Origin: JAKPUX01 sp964436305
GTDB lineage: Bacteria > Zhuqueibacterota > Zhuqueibacteria > Residuimicrobiales > Residuimicrobiaceae
Direction of reading: 5' to 3'
DNA length: 64,000 bases
NCBI GenBank assembly: GCA_964436305.1
Contig: CAYTCI010000007.1
Span: 1 to 64,000 of the forward strand
Positions 1 to 8,488 of this stretch are shown here, in pieces. The notes under the pieces were generated by a model. That model saw only the letters and a list, made by a program, of their open reading frames with translations, did not search any database and was not told the DNA's origin. Every line of letters begins with the position of its first letter. Position 1 is the first letter of the stretch. A program made the translations under genes and the position numbers.

Positions 1-3000
1 CATGGGCGATGCAGTGCGAGTAGGCCAGGATGATGCTCGGGCCGTTATAGGCATCGGCCTCGGCGAAAGCCCGGACCACCTGCAGGTCGTTGTAACCCAT
101 CGCCACGCGGGCGACGTAGATGTTGCCATAGCTCATGAAGATCATGCCCATATCTTTCTTGGGCAGGGGCTTGCCGGCAGCCGCGAACTTGGCCACCGCA
201 CCCATCGGCGTCGATTTGGACATCTGGCCGCCGGTGTTGGAGTAGACCTCGGTGTCGAGCACCAGGACATTGACGTTGCGGCCGGAGGCCATCACGTGGT
301 CGAGACCGCCGTAGCCGATATCATAGGCCCAGCCATCACCGCCGATGATCCAGACGCTCTTCTTGACGAGCATGTCCGCCAGCGAGAGCAGGTGCTTGCC
401 CTGCATCGACTTGCTGCCGGCCAGCTTCTTCTTGAGAATCACAACCCGCTCGCGCTGGTCGTAGATGCCCGCCTCGGTGCTTTGATCAGCCGTCAGCAGG
501 GCGGTGGCCAGATCCTCGCCGATCTCGCCGGCCAGGGCCTTGACCAGCTCCTGCGCGAATTCGGTATGCTTGTCGATGGTCAGCCGGTACCCCATGCCGA
601 ATTCGGCGTTATCCTCGAAGAGGGAGTTGTTCCAGGCCGGTCCGCGGCCATCCTTGTTCTTGGCGTACGGGGTCGTCGGCAGGTTACCGCTGTAGATCGA
701 GGAACAGCCGGTGGCGTTTGCGGCCACCATGCGATCTCCGAAAAGCTGGGTCATCAGCTTGAGGTAGGGGGTCTCGCCGCAGCCGGCGCAGGCGCCGGAG
801 TACTCGAAGAGCGGCTCGAGCAGCTGACTGCCCTTGACCGAGACGATCTTCAGCTCACGACGGTCGACGTTGGGAAGATTGAGGAAGAACTCGTAATTCT
901 CTCGCTCCTGGAAGCGGATCGGAGGCTGCGGAGCCATATTGATCGCCTTCTTGCCCACTTCGGTCTTGTTTTTGGCCGGGCAGACCTCAACGCAGAGGGC
1001 GCAGCCGGTACAATCTTCCGGCGCCGACTGAATGGTGTACTTCCAGCCTTCCGGGAAATCCTTGCCGCGGGCGTCGATCGACTTGAAGGTCGCCGGCGCC
1101 TGGGCCAGATGTTTGGGATCGTAGGCCTTCTGGCGAATGGCCGCGTGCGGACAAACCATGGCGCATTTGCCGCACTGGATGCAGATTTCGGCATCCCAGA
1201 CCGGGATCTCCAGGGCGATGTTGCGCTTCTCGTACTGCGTGGTCGCGGTCTCAAAGGTGCCATCGATGGGCAGGGCACTCACCGGCACCATATCGCCCTT
1301 CTCGATGATGATCTGGCTGACGACATCGCGCACGTACTTGGGGGCATTGGCGGGAACCACCGCCGGCATCTCCTTGGTGCTGGTCACCTTGCCGGGGACG
1401 TTGACCTTGTGCAGATGGGCCAGGGTCGCATCAACCGCCTCATAGTTCTTCTGCACCACGGCATCGCCCTTGGCGCCGTAGGTCTTTTTGATCGCCTTTT
1501 TGATGTACCGGATCGCCTCTTCCTGGGGCAGGACGCCCGAGATGGCGAAGAAACAGGTCTGCATGATGGTATTGATACGCACGCCCATGCCGGTCTTCTT
1601 GGCCACTTCATAGGCGTCGATGACGTAGAAATTCATCTTTTTATTGACGATCTCTTCCTGATAGACCCGCGGCAGGGTGTCCCAGACCTCATCAGGCCCG
1701 CTCAGACTGTTCAGCAAGAAAGTCGCCCCGGGGGCTGCTTTCTCGAGCAGATTGAAGCGCTCCATGATGAACTGCTGGTGGCAGCCAATGAACTGGGCTT
1801 TGTCAACCAGATAGATCGACTTGATCGGACGCGGCCCAAAGCGCAGGTGCGAGGCGGTCACCGTACCCGCCTTTTTCGAGTCGTAGACGAAGTAGCCCTG
1901 CGAATAGTTCTCGGTCTCTTCACCGATGATCTTGATCGAATTCTTGTTGGCGCCGACGGTGCCGTCAGAACCCAGACCGTAAAAGAGAGCGCGGAAGACA
2001 TCGTCCGGCTCGATCGAGAAGGCGGGATCGAAATCAAGGCTGGTGTGGGAGACGTCATCCTGAATGCCGACGGTGAAATGATTCTTGGGGGCCGGCTTTC
2101 TCATCTCGTTGAACACCGCTCTGACCATGGCCGGGGTGAATTCCTTGGAGGAGAGCCCGTAGCGCCCGCCGATCACCTTCGGCAGCTGGGCGAAGGGCAG
2201 GGTACCGGCCGAGAAGGCTTCGGTCAGGGCCGTGACCACATCCATATAGAGGGGTTCACCGCCGGCGCCGGGCTCCTTGGTCCGGTCCAGCACGGCGATC
2301 TGCTTCACGCTCTTGGGCAGGGCCTTGAGCAGATAGTCACTGGCGAAGGGACGGAAGAGATGGACCTTGATCAGGCCGACCTTCTCGCCCTGCTTGTTGA
2401 GATATTCCACCGTCTCTTCGGTGGTCTCGGCGCCCGAGCCCATGATGATAAGGACGCGTTCGGCGTCCGGGGCGCCGACATAGTCGAAAAGGTGATAGTG
2501 ACGGCCGACCACCTTGGCGAACTTGTCCATCGCTTCCTGGACGATTGCGGGGGTGGCGGCATAAAAGGGATTGCAGGCCTCGCGACCCTGAAAATAGACA
2601 TCGGGGTTCTGGGCGGTGCCGCGCAGCATCGGGTGATCCGGGGAGAGCCCACGGCTGCGATGCGCCATCACCAGCTCGTCATCGATCATCGCGCGCAGAT
2701 CCTCATCCGCAAGCCCCTCGATTTTTTGCACCTCATGCGATGTCCGGAAGCCGTCGAAAAAGTGGACGAAGGGGACGCGGGCCTTGAGGGCCGCAGCCTG
2801 GGCGATCAGGGCGAAGTCGTGCACCTCCTGGACCGAATTGGAGGCGATCAGCCCCCAGCCGGTGGCGCGCACCGCCATGATATCGCTGTGGTCGCCGAAA
2901 ATCGACAGGGCGTGGGCGGCGACGGTACGGGCGGAGACATGAAAAACAGTGGAGGTCAGTTCGCCAGCGATCTTGAACATGTTCGGGATCATCAGCAGCA

Positions 3001-3268
3001 GTCCCTGGGAAGCGGTGAAGGTGGTGGTCAGGGCGCCGGTTTGCAGCGCTCCATGCACGGCGCCGGCCGCGCCACCCTCGCTCTGCATCTCCACCACCTG
3101 CGGCACTGTGCCCCAGATGTTCTTGCGGCCTTCCGCGGAATAGGCATCCGCCCATTCCCCCATGTTCGACGAGGGGGTGATGGGATAGATTGCAATGACC
3201 TCGTTGACCTTGTGGGCGACAAGGGCAGCGGCTTCATTACCGTCAACCAGGATCTTTTCTCGAGCCAT
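1..3268 (-). CDS. nifJ: Pyruvate:ferredoxin (flavodoxin) oxidoreductase, 3' end outside window
   Basis: Homodimeric-type PFOR, which oxidises pyruvate with CoA to acetyl-CoA and CO2 and reduces ferredoxin in the cytoplasm. The reverse-strand frame is open from the ATG at 3268 to the window edge, about 1,089 residues; the family is usually near 1,170-1,190, so roughly the last 90-100 residues are missing. The N-terminal domain I starts MAREKILVDGNEAAALVAHK with the YPITPSS motif. Two ferredoxin-type clusters are visible in the middle, CIQCGKCAMVCP and CTGCALCVEVCP. The C-terminal thiamine diphosphate region has SGACAGCGETPY and GGDGWAYDIGYGGLDH. A GGAGG Shine-Dalgarno lies 7 nt before the ATG, and a promoter is predicted at 3353-3381. 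It stands apart from its divergent neighbour. Presence of this oxygen-sensitive enzyme suggests anaerobic or facultative metabolism. Identification is secure. Confidence 0.96.
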   Translation of the reverse strand, partial: MAREKILVDGNEAAALVAHKVNEVIAIYPITPSSNMGEWADAYSAEGRKNIWGTVPQVVEMQSEGGAAGAVHGALQTGALTTTFTASQGLLLMIPNMFKIAGELTSTVFHVSARTVAAHALSIFGDHSDIMAVRATGWGLIASNSVQEVHDFALIAQAAALKARVPFVHFFDGFRTSHEVQKIEGLADEDLRAMIDDELVMAHRSRGLSPDHPMLRGTAQNPDVYFQGREACNPFYAATPAIVQEAMDKFAKVVGRHYHLFDYVGAPDAERVLIIMGSGAETTEETVEYLNKQGEKVGLIKVHLFRPFASDYLLKALPKSVKQIAVLDRTKEPGAGGEPLYMDVVTALTEAFSAGTLPFAQLPKVIGGRYGLSSKEFTPAMVRAVFNEMRKPAPKNHFTVGIQDDVSHTSLDFDPAFSIEPDDVFRALFYGLGSDGTVGANKNSIKIIGEETENYSQGYFVYDSKKAGTVTASHLRFGPRPIKSIYLVDKAQFIGCHQQFIMERFNLLEKAAPGATFLLNSLSGPDEVWDTLPRVYQEEIVNKKMNFYVIDAYEVAKKTGMGVRINTIMQTCFFAISGVLPQEEAIRYIKKAIKKTYGAKGDAVVQKNYEAVDATLAHLHKVNVPGKVTSTKEMPAVVPANAPKYVRDVVSQIIIEKGDMVPVSALPIDGTFETATTQYEKRNIALEIPVWDAEICIQCGKCAMVCPHAAIRQKAYDPKHLAQAPATFKSIDARGKDFPEGWKYTIQSAPEDCTGCALCVEVCPAKNKTEVGKKAINMAPQPPIRFQERENYEFFLNLPNVDRRELKIVSVKGSQLLEPLFEYSGACAGCGETPYLKLMTQLFGDRMVAANATGCSSIYSGNLPTTPYAKNKDGRGPAWNNSLFEDNAEFGMGYRLTIDKHTEFAQELVKALAGEIGEDLATALLTADQSTEAGIYDQRERVVILKKKLAGSKSMQGKHLLSLADMLVKKSVWIIGGDGWAYDIGYGGLDHVMASGRNVNVLVLDTEVYSNTGGQMSKSTPMGAVAKFAAAGKPLPKKDMGMIFMSYGNIYVARVAMGYNDLQVVRAFAEADAYNGPSIILAYSHCIAH

Positions 3269-3352
3269 TAGAGACCTCCGTAAACATGTTGATTACTGTA
3301 TCTTGCATAACGATCATCATTTGCTGACATCAGCGCCCCCCAACCAGCAAAT

Positions 3353-3381
3353 AAATTAAAGAAAAAATTGGTGTAAAGCAA
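3353..3381 (-). promoter_or_regulatory. Predicted sigma-70-type promoter of nifJ
   Basis: Reading the minus strand, TTGCTT (3381-3376), a 17-nt spacer and TAATTT (3358-3353). It gives a leader of about 78 nt before the nifJ ATG at 3268. The -10 fits the TAnnTT form seen in most promoters of this window. Confidence 0.5.
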
Positions 3382-3553
3382 GAGATTTAGAACCGCCAGC
3401 GATCCGCCCCACTCTGGCGCAGACCTGACAGCCGGTCTGGAACCTGCCCGGCACAGCCACAACCGGGTACCAACCCGACGCCCCACCCGATAATGGCCTT
3501 GCTTTTCTCGCTTATTTTCCGTTTATTGGGCAACAGCCGACCCCTTTTCTTGC

Positions 3554-4402
3554 ATGGATGCGAACCTGTTGACCATGACCTCCGCCGATGCCCTCTCCCG
3601 CCTGACCGCTTGCGAGGCGATCGTGTGCGACCTCGACGGCACCCTCTATCTGGAGGGGATACCACTGCCCGGCGCCATCGACTTTTTGCATACGGTGATC
3701 GCCAGCGGCCGCCAGCTCTTCTATTTCACCAACAACACCTCCCGCTCCCGCCGGCGATATATCGATAGACTGCAGGAGCTGCACTTTCCCGCGTCCGCAG
3801 ACCGCCTCATCACCGCAGCCGACTGCACCACCACCTATCTTCGCCGCCAGGGGCTTTCCCCTGACATTTATCTCATCGGCAACCGCGACCTCGAGCAGGA
3901 ATTCACCGAGGCGGGATATGTCTGCTGGGACGACGAGCGCTGCCTGCGCGAGCAGCCCAGGGCTCTGGTTCTCGGCTTCGATACCGAGCTGACCTACACC
4001 AAAATCCGTACCGGCTACCATTTGATCGTCGGCGGAGTGCCCTACATTGCCACCCATGCCGACCTCCTTTGCCCCATCGCCGGCGGCCGCTTCATCCCGG
4101 ACGTCGGCTCCTTCATCGCCCTTTTTGCCACCGCCACCGGCGGCATCGAACCCCTGGTGATGGGCAAGCCCAACCAGCCCGCCGTCGACGCCATTTGCGC
4201 CCGTACCGGCCTGCCACCCGGCAAGATCGCCTTCATCGGTGACCGCCTCTACACCGACATCCGTATGGCGATGCGCTTTGGCATGGTCGGCGTTTTGGCC
4301 CTCAGCGGCGAAACCAGCCCGGAGATGGCCGCGGCCTCCCCGGACAAACCCCTGTTGACGGTCGCCTCGGTGGCCGATCTCATCCCCCACCTCCGCCGCT
4401 GA
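3554..4402 (+). CDS. HAD superfamily (NagD-like, class IIA) sugar/nucleotide phosphatase
   Basis: A 282-residue cytoplasmic phosphohydrolase of the HAD-IIA group (NagD, 4-nitrophenylphosphatase, AraL relatives). The nucleophile motif DLDGT is at residues 26-30, motif II is FTNNTSRS near residue 58, the motif III lysine sits in MGKPNQPA, and motif IV is IGDRLYTDI near the C-terminus. The cap between motifs II and III matches type C2. The start is the first ATG of the frame; there is no clear Shine-Dalgarno, and a second ATG at residue 8 is possible. A weak promoter-like pair (TTGCTT 3499-3504, 17 nt, TTTATT 3522-3527) lies just upstream. It is a single gene, divergent from nifJ and convergent with the phosphatidyltransferase. 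The family acts on many small phosphate esters, so the substrate cannot be read from sequence. Confidence 0.88.
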   Translation: MDANLLTMTSADALSRLTACEAIVCDLDGTLYLEGIPLPGAIDFLHTVIASGRQLFYFTNNTSRSRRRYIDRLQELHFPASADRLITAADCTTTYLRRQGLSPDIYLIGNRDLEQEFTEAGYVCWDDERCLREQPRALVLGFDTELTYTKIRTGYHLIVGGVPYIATHADLLCPIAGGRFIPDVGSFIALFATATGGIEPLVMGKPNQPAVDAICARTGLPPGKIAFIGDRLYTDIRMAMRFGMVGVLALSGETSPEMAAASPDKPLLTVASVADLIPHLRR

Positions 4403-4430
4403 ATTCCGGCCCTCCCGACGCTTGCCTGGC

Positions 4431-4465
4431 AAAAAAAAGCCCCATCCGGCTTGATCCGGATGGGG
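4431..4465 (-). terminator. Rho-independent terminator of the phosphatidyltransferase gene
   Basis: A perfect 10-bp stem (CCCCATCCGG 4440-4449 with CCGGATGGGG 4456-4465, 6-nt loop). On the minus strand it is followed by an 8-T run (4438-4431). It lies 25 nt past the stop codon at 4491. Confidence 0.9.
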
Positions 4466-4490
4466 ATGGCGTGTCGGCCCCGGCGCAATT

Positions 4491-5081
4491 CTACGCTGTC
4501 GGCCGGATATTCATCGCGTTATAGACCGCCCGTTTGTTCGAATTCCAGTAATCGATCCCCGACCAGAGCGTAACCGCCGCCGATATGGCGATGACAACGG
4601 TAGTGATCTGATGGTAGCGCTTGACATCATTGAAAAGGGCGTACCAGCCTGCCTTGTGCAGGATCATCGTCACCAGCACCACCCAGATGCTGACCGCCTG
4701 CACCCACGCCTTGGTCTTGCCGCTGGGCCGCGCGGCCACGACAAAACCTTCGCGGACGGCGAAGACGCGGATGATTGAAACCAGGGTGTCACGATAGAAA
4801 AAGATCGCGATGACCCAGAGCGGCGCCAATCCATCGCTCAGAAAACAGAGAAAAATACTAAAGCGGGAGATGCTGTCCGCAAAGGGATCCATCAGCTTGC
4901 CAAAATCGGAAATCTGCTGGTAGCGCCGGGCGAGCATGCCATCAAAAAAATCCGAGAGCTCGATGATCAGCGCCAGAAAGAAACAGACGATGTAGGATTC
5001 CAGGGTATGAAAGAGGAATGCGATGATGAAGACCGGTGATAAAAAAATCCGGCTGACGGTAAGGATATTGGGCAGTTTCAT
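4491..5081 (-). CDS. CDP-alcohol phosphatidyltransferase (PgsA-like)
   Basis: A 196-residue integral membrane enzyme that transfers a phosphatidyl group from CDP-diacylglycerol to an alcohol. The family signature DG-x2-AR-x8-G-x3-D-x3-D is intact: SDFFDGMLARRY followed by DFGKLMDPFADS (roughly residues 43-68). Several hydrophobic helices surround it. Length and the N-terminal NILTVSRIFLSP are like PgsA (phosphatidylglycerophosphate synthase), which is the likely but unproven substrate class. I chose the ATG at 5081; an in-frame TTG lies 6 nt upstream at 5087, and neither has a strong Shine-Dalgarno. The gene has its own promoter (5121-5149), an inverted repeat at the predicted transcription start (5105-5121) and its own terminator, so it is a single-gene unit. 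Confidence 0.88.
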   Translation of the reverse strand: MKLPNILTVSRIFLSPVFIIAFLFHTLESYIVCFFLALIIELSDFFDGMLARRYQQISDFGKLMDPFADSISRFSIFLCFLSDGLAPLWVIAIFFYRDTLVSIIRVFAVREGFVVAARPSGKTKAWVQAVSIWVVLVTMILHKAGWYALFNDVKRYHQITTVVIAISAAVTLWSGIDYWNSNKRAVYNAMNIRPTA

Positions 5082-5104
5082 GTTCAATCATCGTTTTAGG
5101 GTAG

Positions 5105-5121
5105 TATCCTGATTCAGGATA
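5105..5121. repeat. Inverted repeat, operator-like, at the predicted start of the phosphatidyltransferase transcript
   Basis: TATCCTGA, one central T, then TCAGGATA: 8-bp perfect arms directly abutting the -10 element (5121-5126). The predicted +1 falls inside it, so a bound protein would block initiation. The regulator is unknown. Confidence 0.45.
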
Positions 5122-5149
5122 AATTAAACAAAAAAAAACCAACCTTCAA
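5121..5149 (-). promoter_or_regulatory. Predicted promoter of the phosphatidyltransferase gene
   Basis: Minus strand: TTGAAG (5149-5144), 17-nt spacer rich in T, TAATTT (5126-5121). The leader to the ATG at 5081 would be about 33 nt. Confidence 0.55.
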
Positions 5150-5389
5150 GCACTTTTATCATCAGGGTGTTTCCCATGATCTGGTGGTCACCTGTTGGCG
5201 ATCTTTTTCAGCCTTGCACTCGATCCCGGGCCAAGTACTTTCCTCTGATGCTGTTTCGGCCGGCGCCAGATGGGCGGCCCGATGAAACTTAACTCCCTCT
5301 CCCTCATCTAATCCCTACAACCCCGCAGCCGCTGCACTTCCTTGCAGCGGACTCGCGCACCACGAACCCAATTGCACCCGGAGGTACCT

Positions 5390-5767
5390 GTGGATATGTC
5401 CATCACCTTTCCCGGCGGCCAGGCGGTTACCGCCCAGTACGGCCCAATGACGATCAAAACCAACCAGGATGGTTCGGCGCCCGCGCCCTTCGCCCTCTTT
5501 TTAGCTTCGATCGGGACCTGCGCTGGAATTTACGTGCTCAGTTTTTGCCAGCAGCGCGGTCTGAATACCGAAGGGCTGGAAATCATCCAGCACATGACCG
5601 CCGATCCGCTTACGCATATGGTCAACAAGATCAACCTCGAGATCAAACTGCCCGGGGATTTTCCGGACAAGTACCGCGAAGCGGTCATCCGTGCCGCAGA
5701 TCAGTGCGCCGTTAAAAAACATCTGGCCAACCCGCCGGAATTTTCCATCTCGACACGGATGGCCTGA
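5390..5767 (+). CDS. OsmC/Ohr family protein
   Basis: A 125-residue cytoplasmic protein of the OsmC-like family, whose members reduce organic hydroperoxides with a pair of cysteines. The core matches: a beta-rich N-terminus, then FLASIGTCAGIYVLSFCQQRG with the first conserved cysteine, and a second near DQCAVKKHL. It is shorter than classical OsmC/Ohr (about 140) and resembles the YhfA-like branch, whose function is less clear. The start is GTG at 5390, 5 nt after GGAGG (5380-5384); an ATG two codons later (5396) is the alternative with an 11-nt spacing. It appears to be a single gene. Confidence 0.8.
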   Translation: MDMSITFPGGQAVTAQYGPMTIKTNQDGSAPAPFALFLASIGTCAGIYVLSFCQQRGLNTEGLEIIQHMTADPLTHMVNKINLEIKLPGDFPDKYREAVIRAADQCAVKKHLANPPEFSISTRMA

Positions 5768-5814
5768 ATCCCGCCCCAATATATTGACGCCGCGCAAAAA
5801 AAAAGAAATAAGTA

Positions 5815-5842
5815 TTGACATTTGTCTAAAAAAAGTTATATT
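5815..5842 (+). promoter_or_regulatory. Predicted strong promoter of the ATP-grasp/KamA operon
   Basis: A consensus TTGACA (5815-5820), a 16-nt spacer and TATATT (5837-5842) in an AT-rich tract that contrasts with the GC-rich surroundings. The leader to the first ATG (5928) would be about 80 nt. Confidence 0.7.
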
Positions 5843-5927
5843 TATCCCCAAATTATTTAATGAATTATTTTTTCTCGCGACGAAACTTTTCATGCCGGCT
5901 GTCGTTCTATTGTGAAAACCGGGAGTA

Positions 5928-6989
5928 ATGCGTTTCTTGAAAATTGGCCTGATACATAGCTCGAAAAGCGGCATGGCGAACATGGTTTCTCGGCAGTTCG
6001 TCGAAGAGGTCGCGGAAGAGGAAGAAGAGCCTCCTCCAGATTTGCTCGCCGAGTGCGATTCCGACGAGACCATATCGGCCGTTCAGCGCGCACTCGCTGA
6101 ACGGCACACTGTTTTCTCCATTGAATCAGACGAAGAAGCTTTCTCCCACCTCCAGGCCCTGCGTCCGGATCTGGTCTTCAATATGGCCGAACGGATTTCC
6201 GGCCCCAACCGGGAAAGTCATATCCCGGTCCTCTGTGAATATCTCAACATCCCCTTCACCGGATCCGATCCCCTCACCCTCGGCATCTGTCTCGATAAAT
6301 CGCGCGCCAAGGAGATCCTCTCCTGGTATGGCATCCCCAACCCCGCCTTCTGGATTCTCGAAGCCGGCGAGGCGATCCCCCGTGACTTGCCCATGCCCCT
6401 GATGGTGAAGCCCCTCTATGAAGGCTCCAGCAAGGGGATCAAGGACAATTCCCTGGTCCGCAGCCACAGCGAACTCAAGGAGCGGGTTGCCGAGGTGACC
6501 CGGCAGTATCGCCAGCCGGTCATTGTCGAGCGCTTCCTGCCGGGCCGCGAGTTCACCGTCGGCATCCTCGGCAATCTTCCCGCTCTGGAGATCCTCCCGG
6601 TCGTCGAGATCGATCATGCGCAGCTGCCACCGGGAGCAGCGCCGATCTACTCCTATGAGGCCAAGTGGATCTGGGATACGACCGAAAAGCCGCTGGCGAT
6701 CTTCCAATGTCCCGCCGATCTCGATGCGGCGCTGCAAACCAAAATCAATATCCTGATCCATTCTGTCGTCAAGGTTCTCCGTATTCGCGACTGGGGTCGG
6801 ATCGACCTCCGTCTCGATGAGCGGGGAGAACCGCAGGTGATCGAAATCAATCCGCTCCCGGGGATTCTGCCCAATCCGGCTGACAATTCATGCCTCCCAA
6901 AAGCAGCGCGCGCAGCAGGCTACTCCTACAACCAGCTGATCAATCAGGTGGTGGATATCGCCGCAGCGCGCTATGGGCTGGTCTCATGA
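5928..6989 (+). CDS. D-alanine--D-alanine ligase-like ATP-grasp enzyme, copy 1
   Basis: A 353-residue ATP-grasp ligase. It would activate a carboxylate as acyl phosphate and join it to an amine. Ddl-like features: VFNMAERISGPNRESHIP in the N-terminal half, LGICLDKSRAKEIL, the ATP-binding MPLMVKPLYEGSSKGI, ERFLPGREFTVGILG, IYSYEAKWIWD, and the metal-binding EINPLPGILP. An acidic run (EEVAEEEEEPPPD, about residues 26-38) near the N-terminus is not typical of Ddl. The ATG at 5928 has GGGAG only 2 nt away, so the exact start is not certain. It is first in an operon driven from 5815-5842; its TGA overlaps the next ATG (ATGA). Because it is paired with a paralogue and an aminomutase and no mur genes are near, it probably makes a specialised dipeptide bond, not cell-wall D-Ala-D-Ala; that is inference. 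Confidence 0.8.
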   Translation: MRFLKIGLIHSSKSGMANMVSRQFVEEVAEEEEEPPPDLLAECDSDETISAVQRALAERHTVFSIESDEEAFSHLQALRPDLVFNMAERISGPNRESHIPVLCEYLNIPFTGSDPLTLGICLDKSRAKEILSWYGIPNPAFWILEAGEAIPRDLPMPLMVKPLYEGSSKGIKDNSLVRSHSELKERVAEVTRQYRQPVIVERFLPGREFTVGILGNLPALEILPVVEIDHAQLPPGAAPIYSYEAKWIWDTTEKPLAIFQCPADLDAALQTKINILIHSVVKVLRIRDWGRIDLRLDERGEPQVIEINPLPGILPNPADNSCLPKAARAAGYSYNQLINQVVDIAAARYGLVS

Positions 6990-7999
6990 CCCTTGCACGC
7001 CCGTCTGTGGGCATCGTCTTTAACGCCTCTCAACCCGCGGCCGGCCGCGGCGACGAAACCATCTCCGAAACCTCCATTCAGGAGACGGCTGCGGTTGTCC
7101 ATGCCACCCTCTCGGCCGCGGAGTGCACCGCCGCGCTCCTGCCGGTGAACGCGGACCTGCTCGATCTGGCCGAGCGGCTGCGGCGTACCCCCTGTGATCT
7201 CCTGATCAACCTGTGTGAGGCCTTCCGCGGCGTGCCGCAGCTCGAGGCCAATGTCGCCGCCTTTTTTGAAGCCATGGGCTGGCGCTTCACCGGCAGCGGT
7301 CCGGCAACCCTGGCCCTTTGCCAGCAAAAATTTGCCAGCAAGGCGCTGCTCTCGGCCCGCGGCTTGCCCTGCGCCCCCGGCGTTCTGCTCGAACCCGGTG
7401 ATGAGCTGCCTGAATTAGAGCTGCCGCTCATCGTCAAGCCGAATGCCGAAGACGCCAGTCTTGGCATCTATGCCGACTCGGTCATCCTCGACAAAAGCCG
7501 GCTCCGGCCGCAAGTGGAGAAGGTCTGGTCGACCTACCGGCAAGCGGCCCTGGTTGAGCGCTTTGTCGACGGCCGCGAATTCAACGTCGCCGTGCTCCAG
7601 GAGGGTGCGCAGGTGCGCGCCCTGCCGGTCTCCGAGATCCGCTTCGTGGGCATGCCCGCCGGGATGCCCCACATTGTCAGCTATGAGGCGAAGTGGTTCG
7701 AAGAGCATCCGCTCTACCGGGCCACGGTGCCCGAGTGCCCCGCGCAGATCGCTCCGGCGCTTGCGCAGGCCCTGCAAAACCTGGCCGTCCGCGCCTTCCG
7801 GGCCCTGGGCTGCCGCGATTATGCCCGGGTCGACTTCCGTGTCGCTGGTGAGCAAGAGGTCATCATCCTGGAAGTCAATCCCAATCCGGATATCAGTCCC
7901 GCAGCCGGCTATGCCCGCGCCCTCAAGGTGGCGGGCCTCGATTATCCCGGTTTCTGGCAGATCATGATCGCCAACGCCCTCGGGCGCGAGGTACGCTGA
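6986..7999 (+). CDS. D-alanine--D-alanine ligase-like ATP-grasp enzyme, copy 2
   Basis: A 337-residue paralogue of the preceding gene. Shared landmarks are LINLCEAFRGVPQLE, the ATP-site LPLIVKPNAEDASLGIYAD, ERFVDGREFNVAVL, IVSYEAKWFEEHPLY and the metal-binding EVNPNPDIS. The loop after the first lysine (KPNAEDASLGI versus KPLYEGSSKGI in copy 1) and the end of the metal motif (NPNPDIS versus NPLPGIL) differ, so the two copies probably use different substrates. The ATG at 6986 overlaps the previous stop as ATGA, implying translational coupling. The frame is open upstream, but those codons lie inside copy 1. The stop at 7997-7999 overlaps the next start (TGATG). Confidence 0.8.
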   Translation: MTLARPSVGIVFNASQPAAGRGDETISETSIQETAAVVHATLSAAECTAALLPVNADLLDLAERLRRTPCDLLINLCEAFRGVPQLEANVAAFFEAMGWRFTGSGPATLALCQQKFASKALLSARGLPCAPGVLLEPGDELPELELPLIVKPNAEDASLGIYADSVILDKSRLRPQVEKVWSTYRQAALVERFVDGREFNVAVLQEGAQVRALPVSEIRFVGMPAGMPHIVSYEAKWFEEHPLYRATVPECPAQIAPALAQALQNLAVRAFRALGCRDYARVDFRVAGEQEVIILEVNPNPDISPAAGYARALKVAGLDYPGFWQIMIANALGREVR

Positions 8000-8472
8000 T
8001 GATCCGCCCCCTGCAGGCTGCAGACAAGGATGCGGTCATGGGACTGATCCGGGAGACCGCCATGTTCACCGCCGCTGAGGTCGAGGTCGCGGAGGAGCTG
8101 GTGGACCTCTTCCTCAACCGCCCGGAGCAACGGGATTATCGGGTCGAGGTGCTCGAGGAGGAGGAAGGCACGGTGGTGGCCTACGTCACCTGGGGTCCGA
8201 CCCCGCTCACCGATGGCACCTACGATCTTTACTGGATTGCCGTTTCCCCTCGTACCCAGGGTAAAGGGTATGGCAAGAGGCTGATGCGTTGGGTTGAGGA
8301 TAAAATCAAGGAGGAGAAGGGAAGAGTACTGATCATCGAGACTTCGTCCCAGCCGATGTACGAAGGTACCCGGCAGTTCTACCTGAAACAGCAGTACCAG
8401 GAAGTCGCGCGCATTGCCGGTTATTACAACCAGGGTGATGACCGCGTCATCTATGCCAAATATTTTGCGTGA
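7999..8472 (+). CDS. GNAT family N-acetyltransferase
   Basis: A 157-residue acetyl-CoA-dependent transferase. Motif A is seen as DLYWIAVSPRTQGKGYGKRL (the RxxGxG/A acetyl-CoA loop, near residue 92), followed by the helix LMRWVEDKI and the typical C-terminal FYLKQQYQEVAR. It starts at the ATG sharing one base with the previous stop. In N-epsilon-acetyl-beta-lysine synthesis a lysine 2,3-aminomutase (AblA) is paired with a GNAT (AblB). Here a GNAT also abuts a KamA, but it is much shorter than the AblB proteins I know, so the same reaction cannot be assumed. It may acetylate the aminomutase product or the ligase product. Confidence 0.82.
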   Translation: MIRPLQAADKDAVMGLIRETAMFTAAEVEVAEELVDLFLNRPEQRDYRVEVLEEEEGTVVAYVTWGPTPLTDGTYDLYWIAVSPRTQGKGYGKRLMRWVEDKIKEEKGRVLIIETSSQPMYEGTRQFYLKQQYQEVARIAGYYNQGDDRVIYAKYFA

Positions 8473-8488
8473 AAGGATAAATGAGAAA

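Larger units (their letters stand above)
5082..5389. other. Divergent intergenic region between the phosphatidyltransferase and OsmC genes
   Basis: About 308 nt with no plausible gene. The left part holds the minus-strand promoter and an inverted repeat. The right part (5170-5380) is GC-rich and ends in the OsmC ribosome binding site. I see no clear plus-strand promoter in it. Confidence 0.6.

Noticed and set aside
2..3271. A 1,089-codon open frame on the plus strand opposite nifJ
   Set aside because: It mirrors the codon pattern of a GC-rich gene; the minus strand encodes an unmistakable PFOR with Fe-S and TPP motifs, and the plus frame has no recognisable domain.
8414..8488. Upstream extension of the KamA gene into the GNAT gene
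   Set aside because: The extra residues are out-of-frame GNAT sequence and unlike KamA; ATG 8489 starts the conserved N-terminus.
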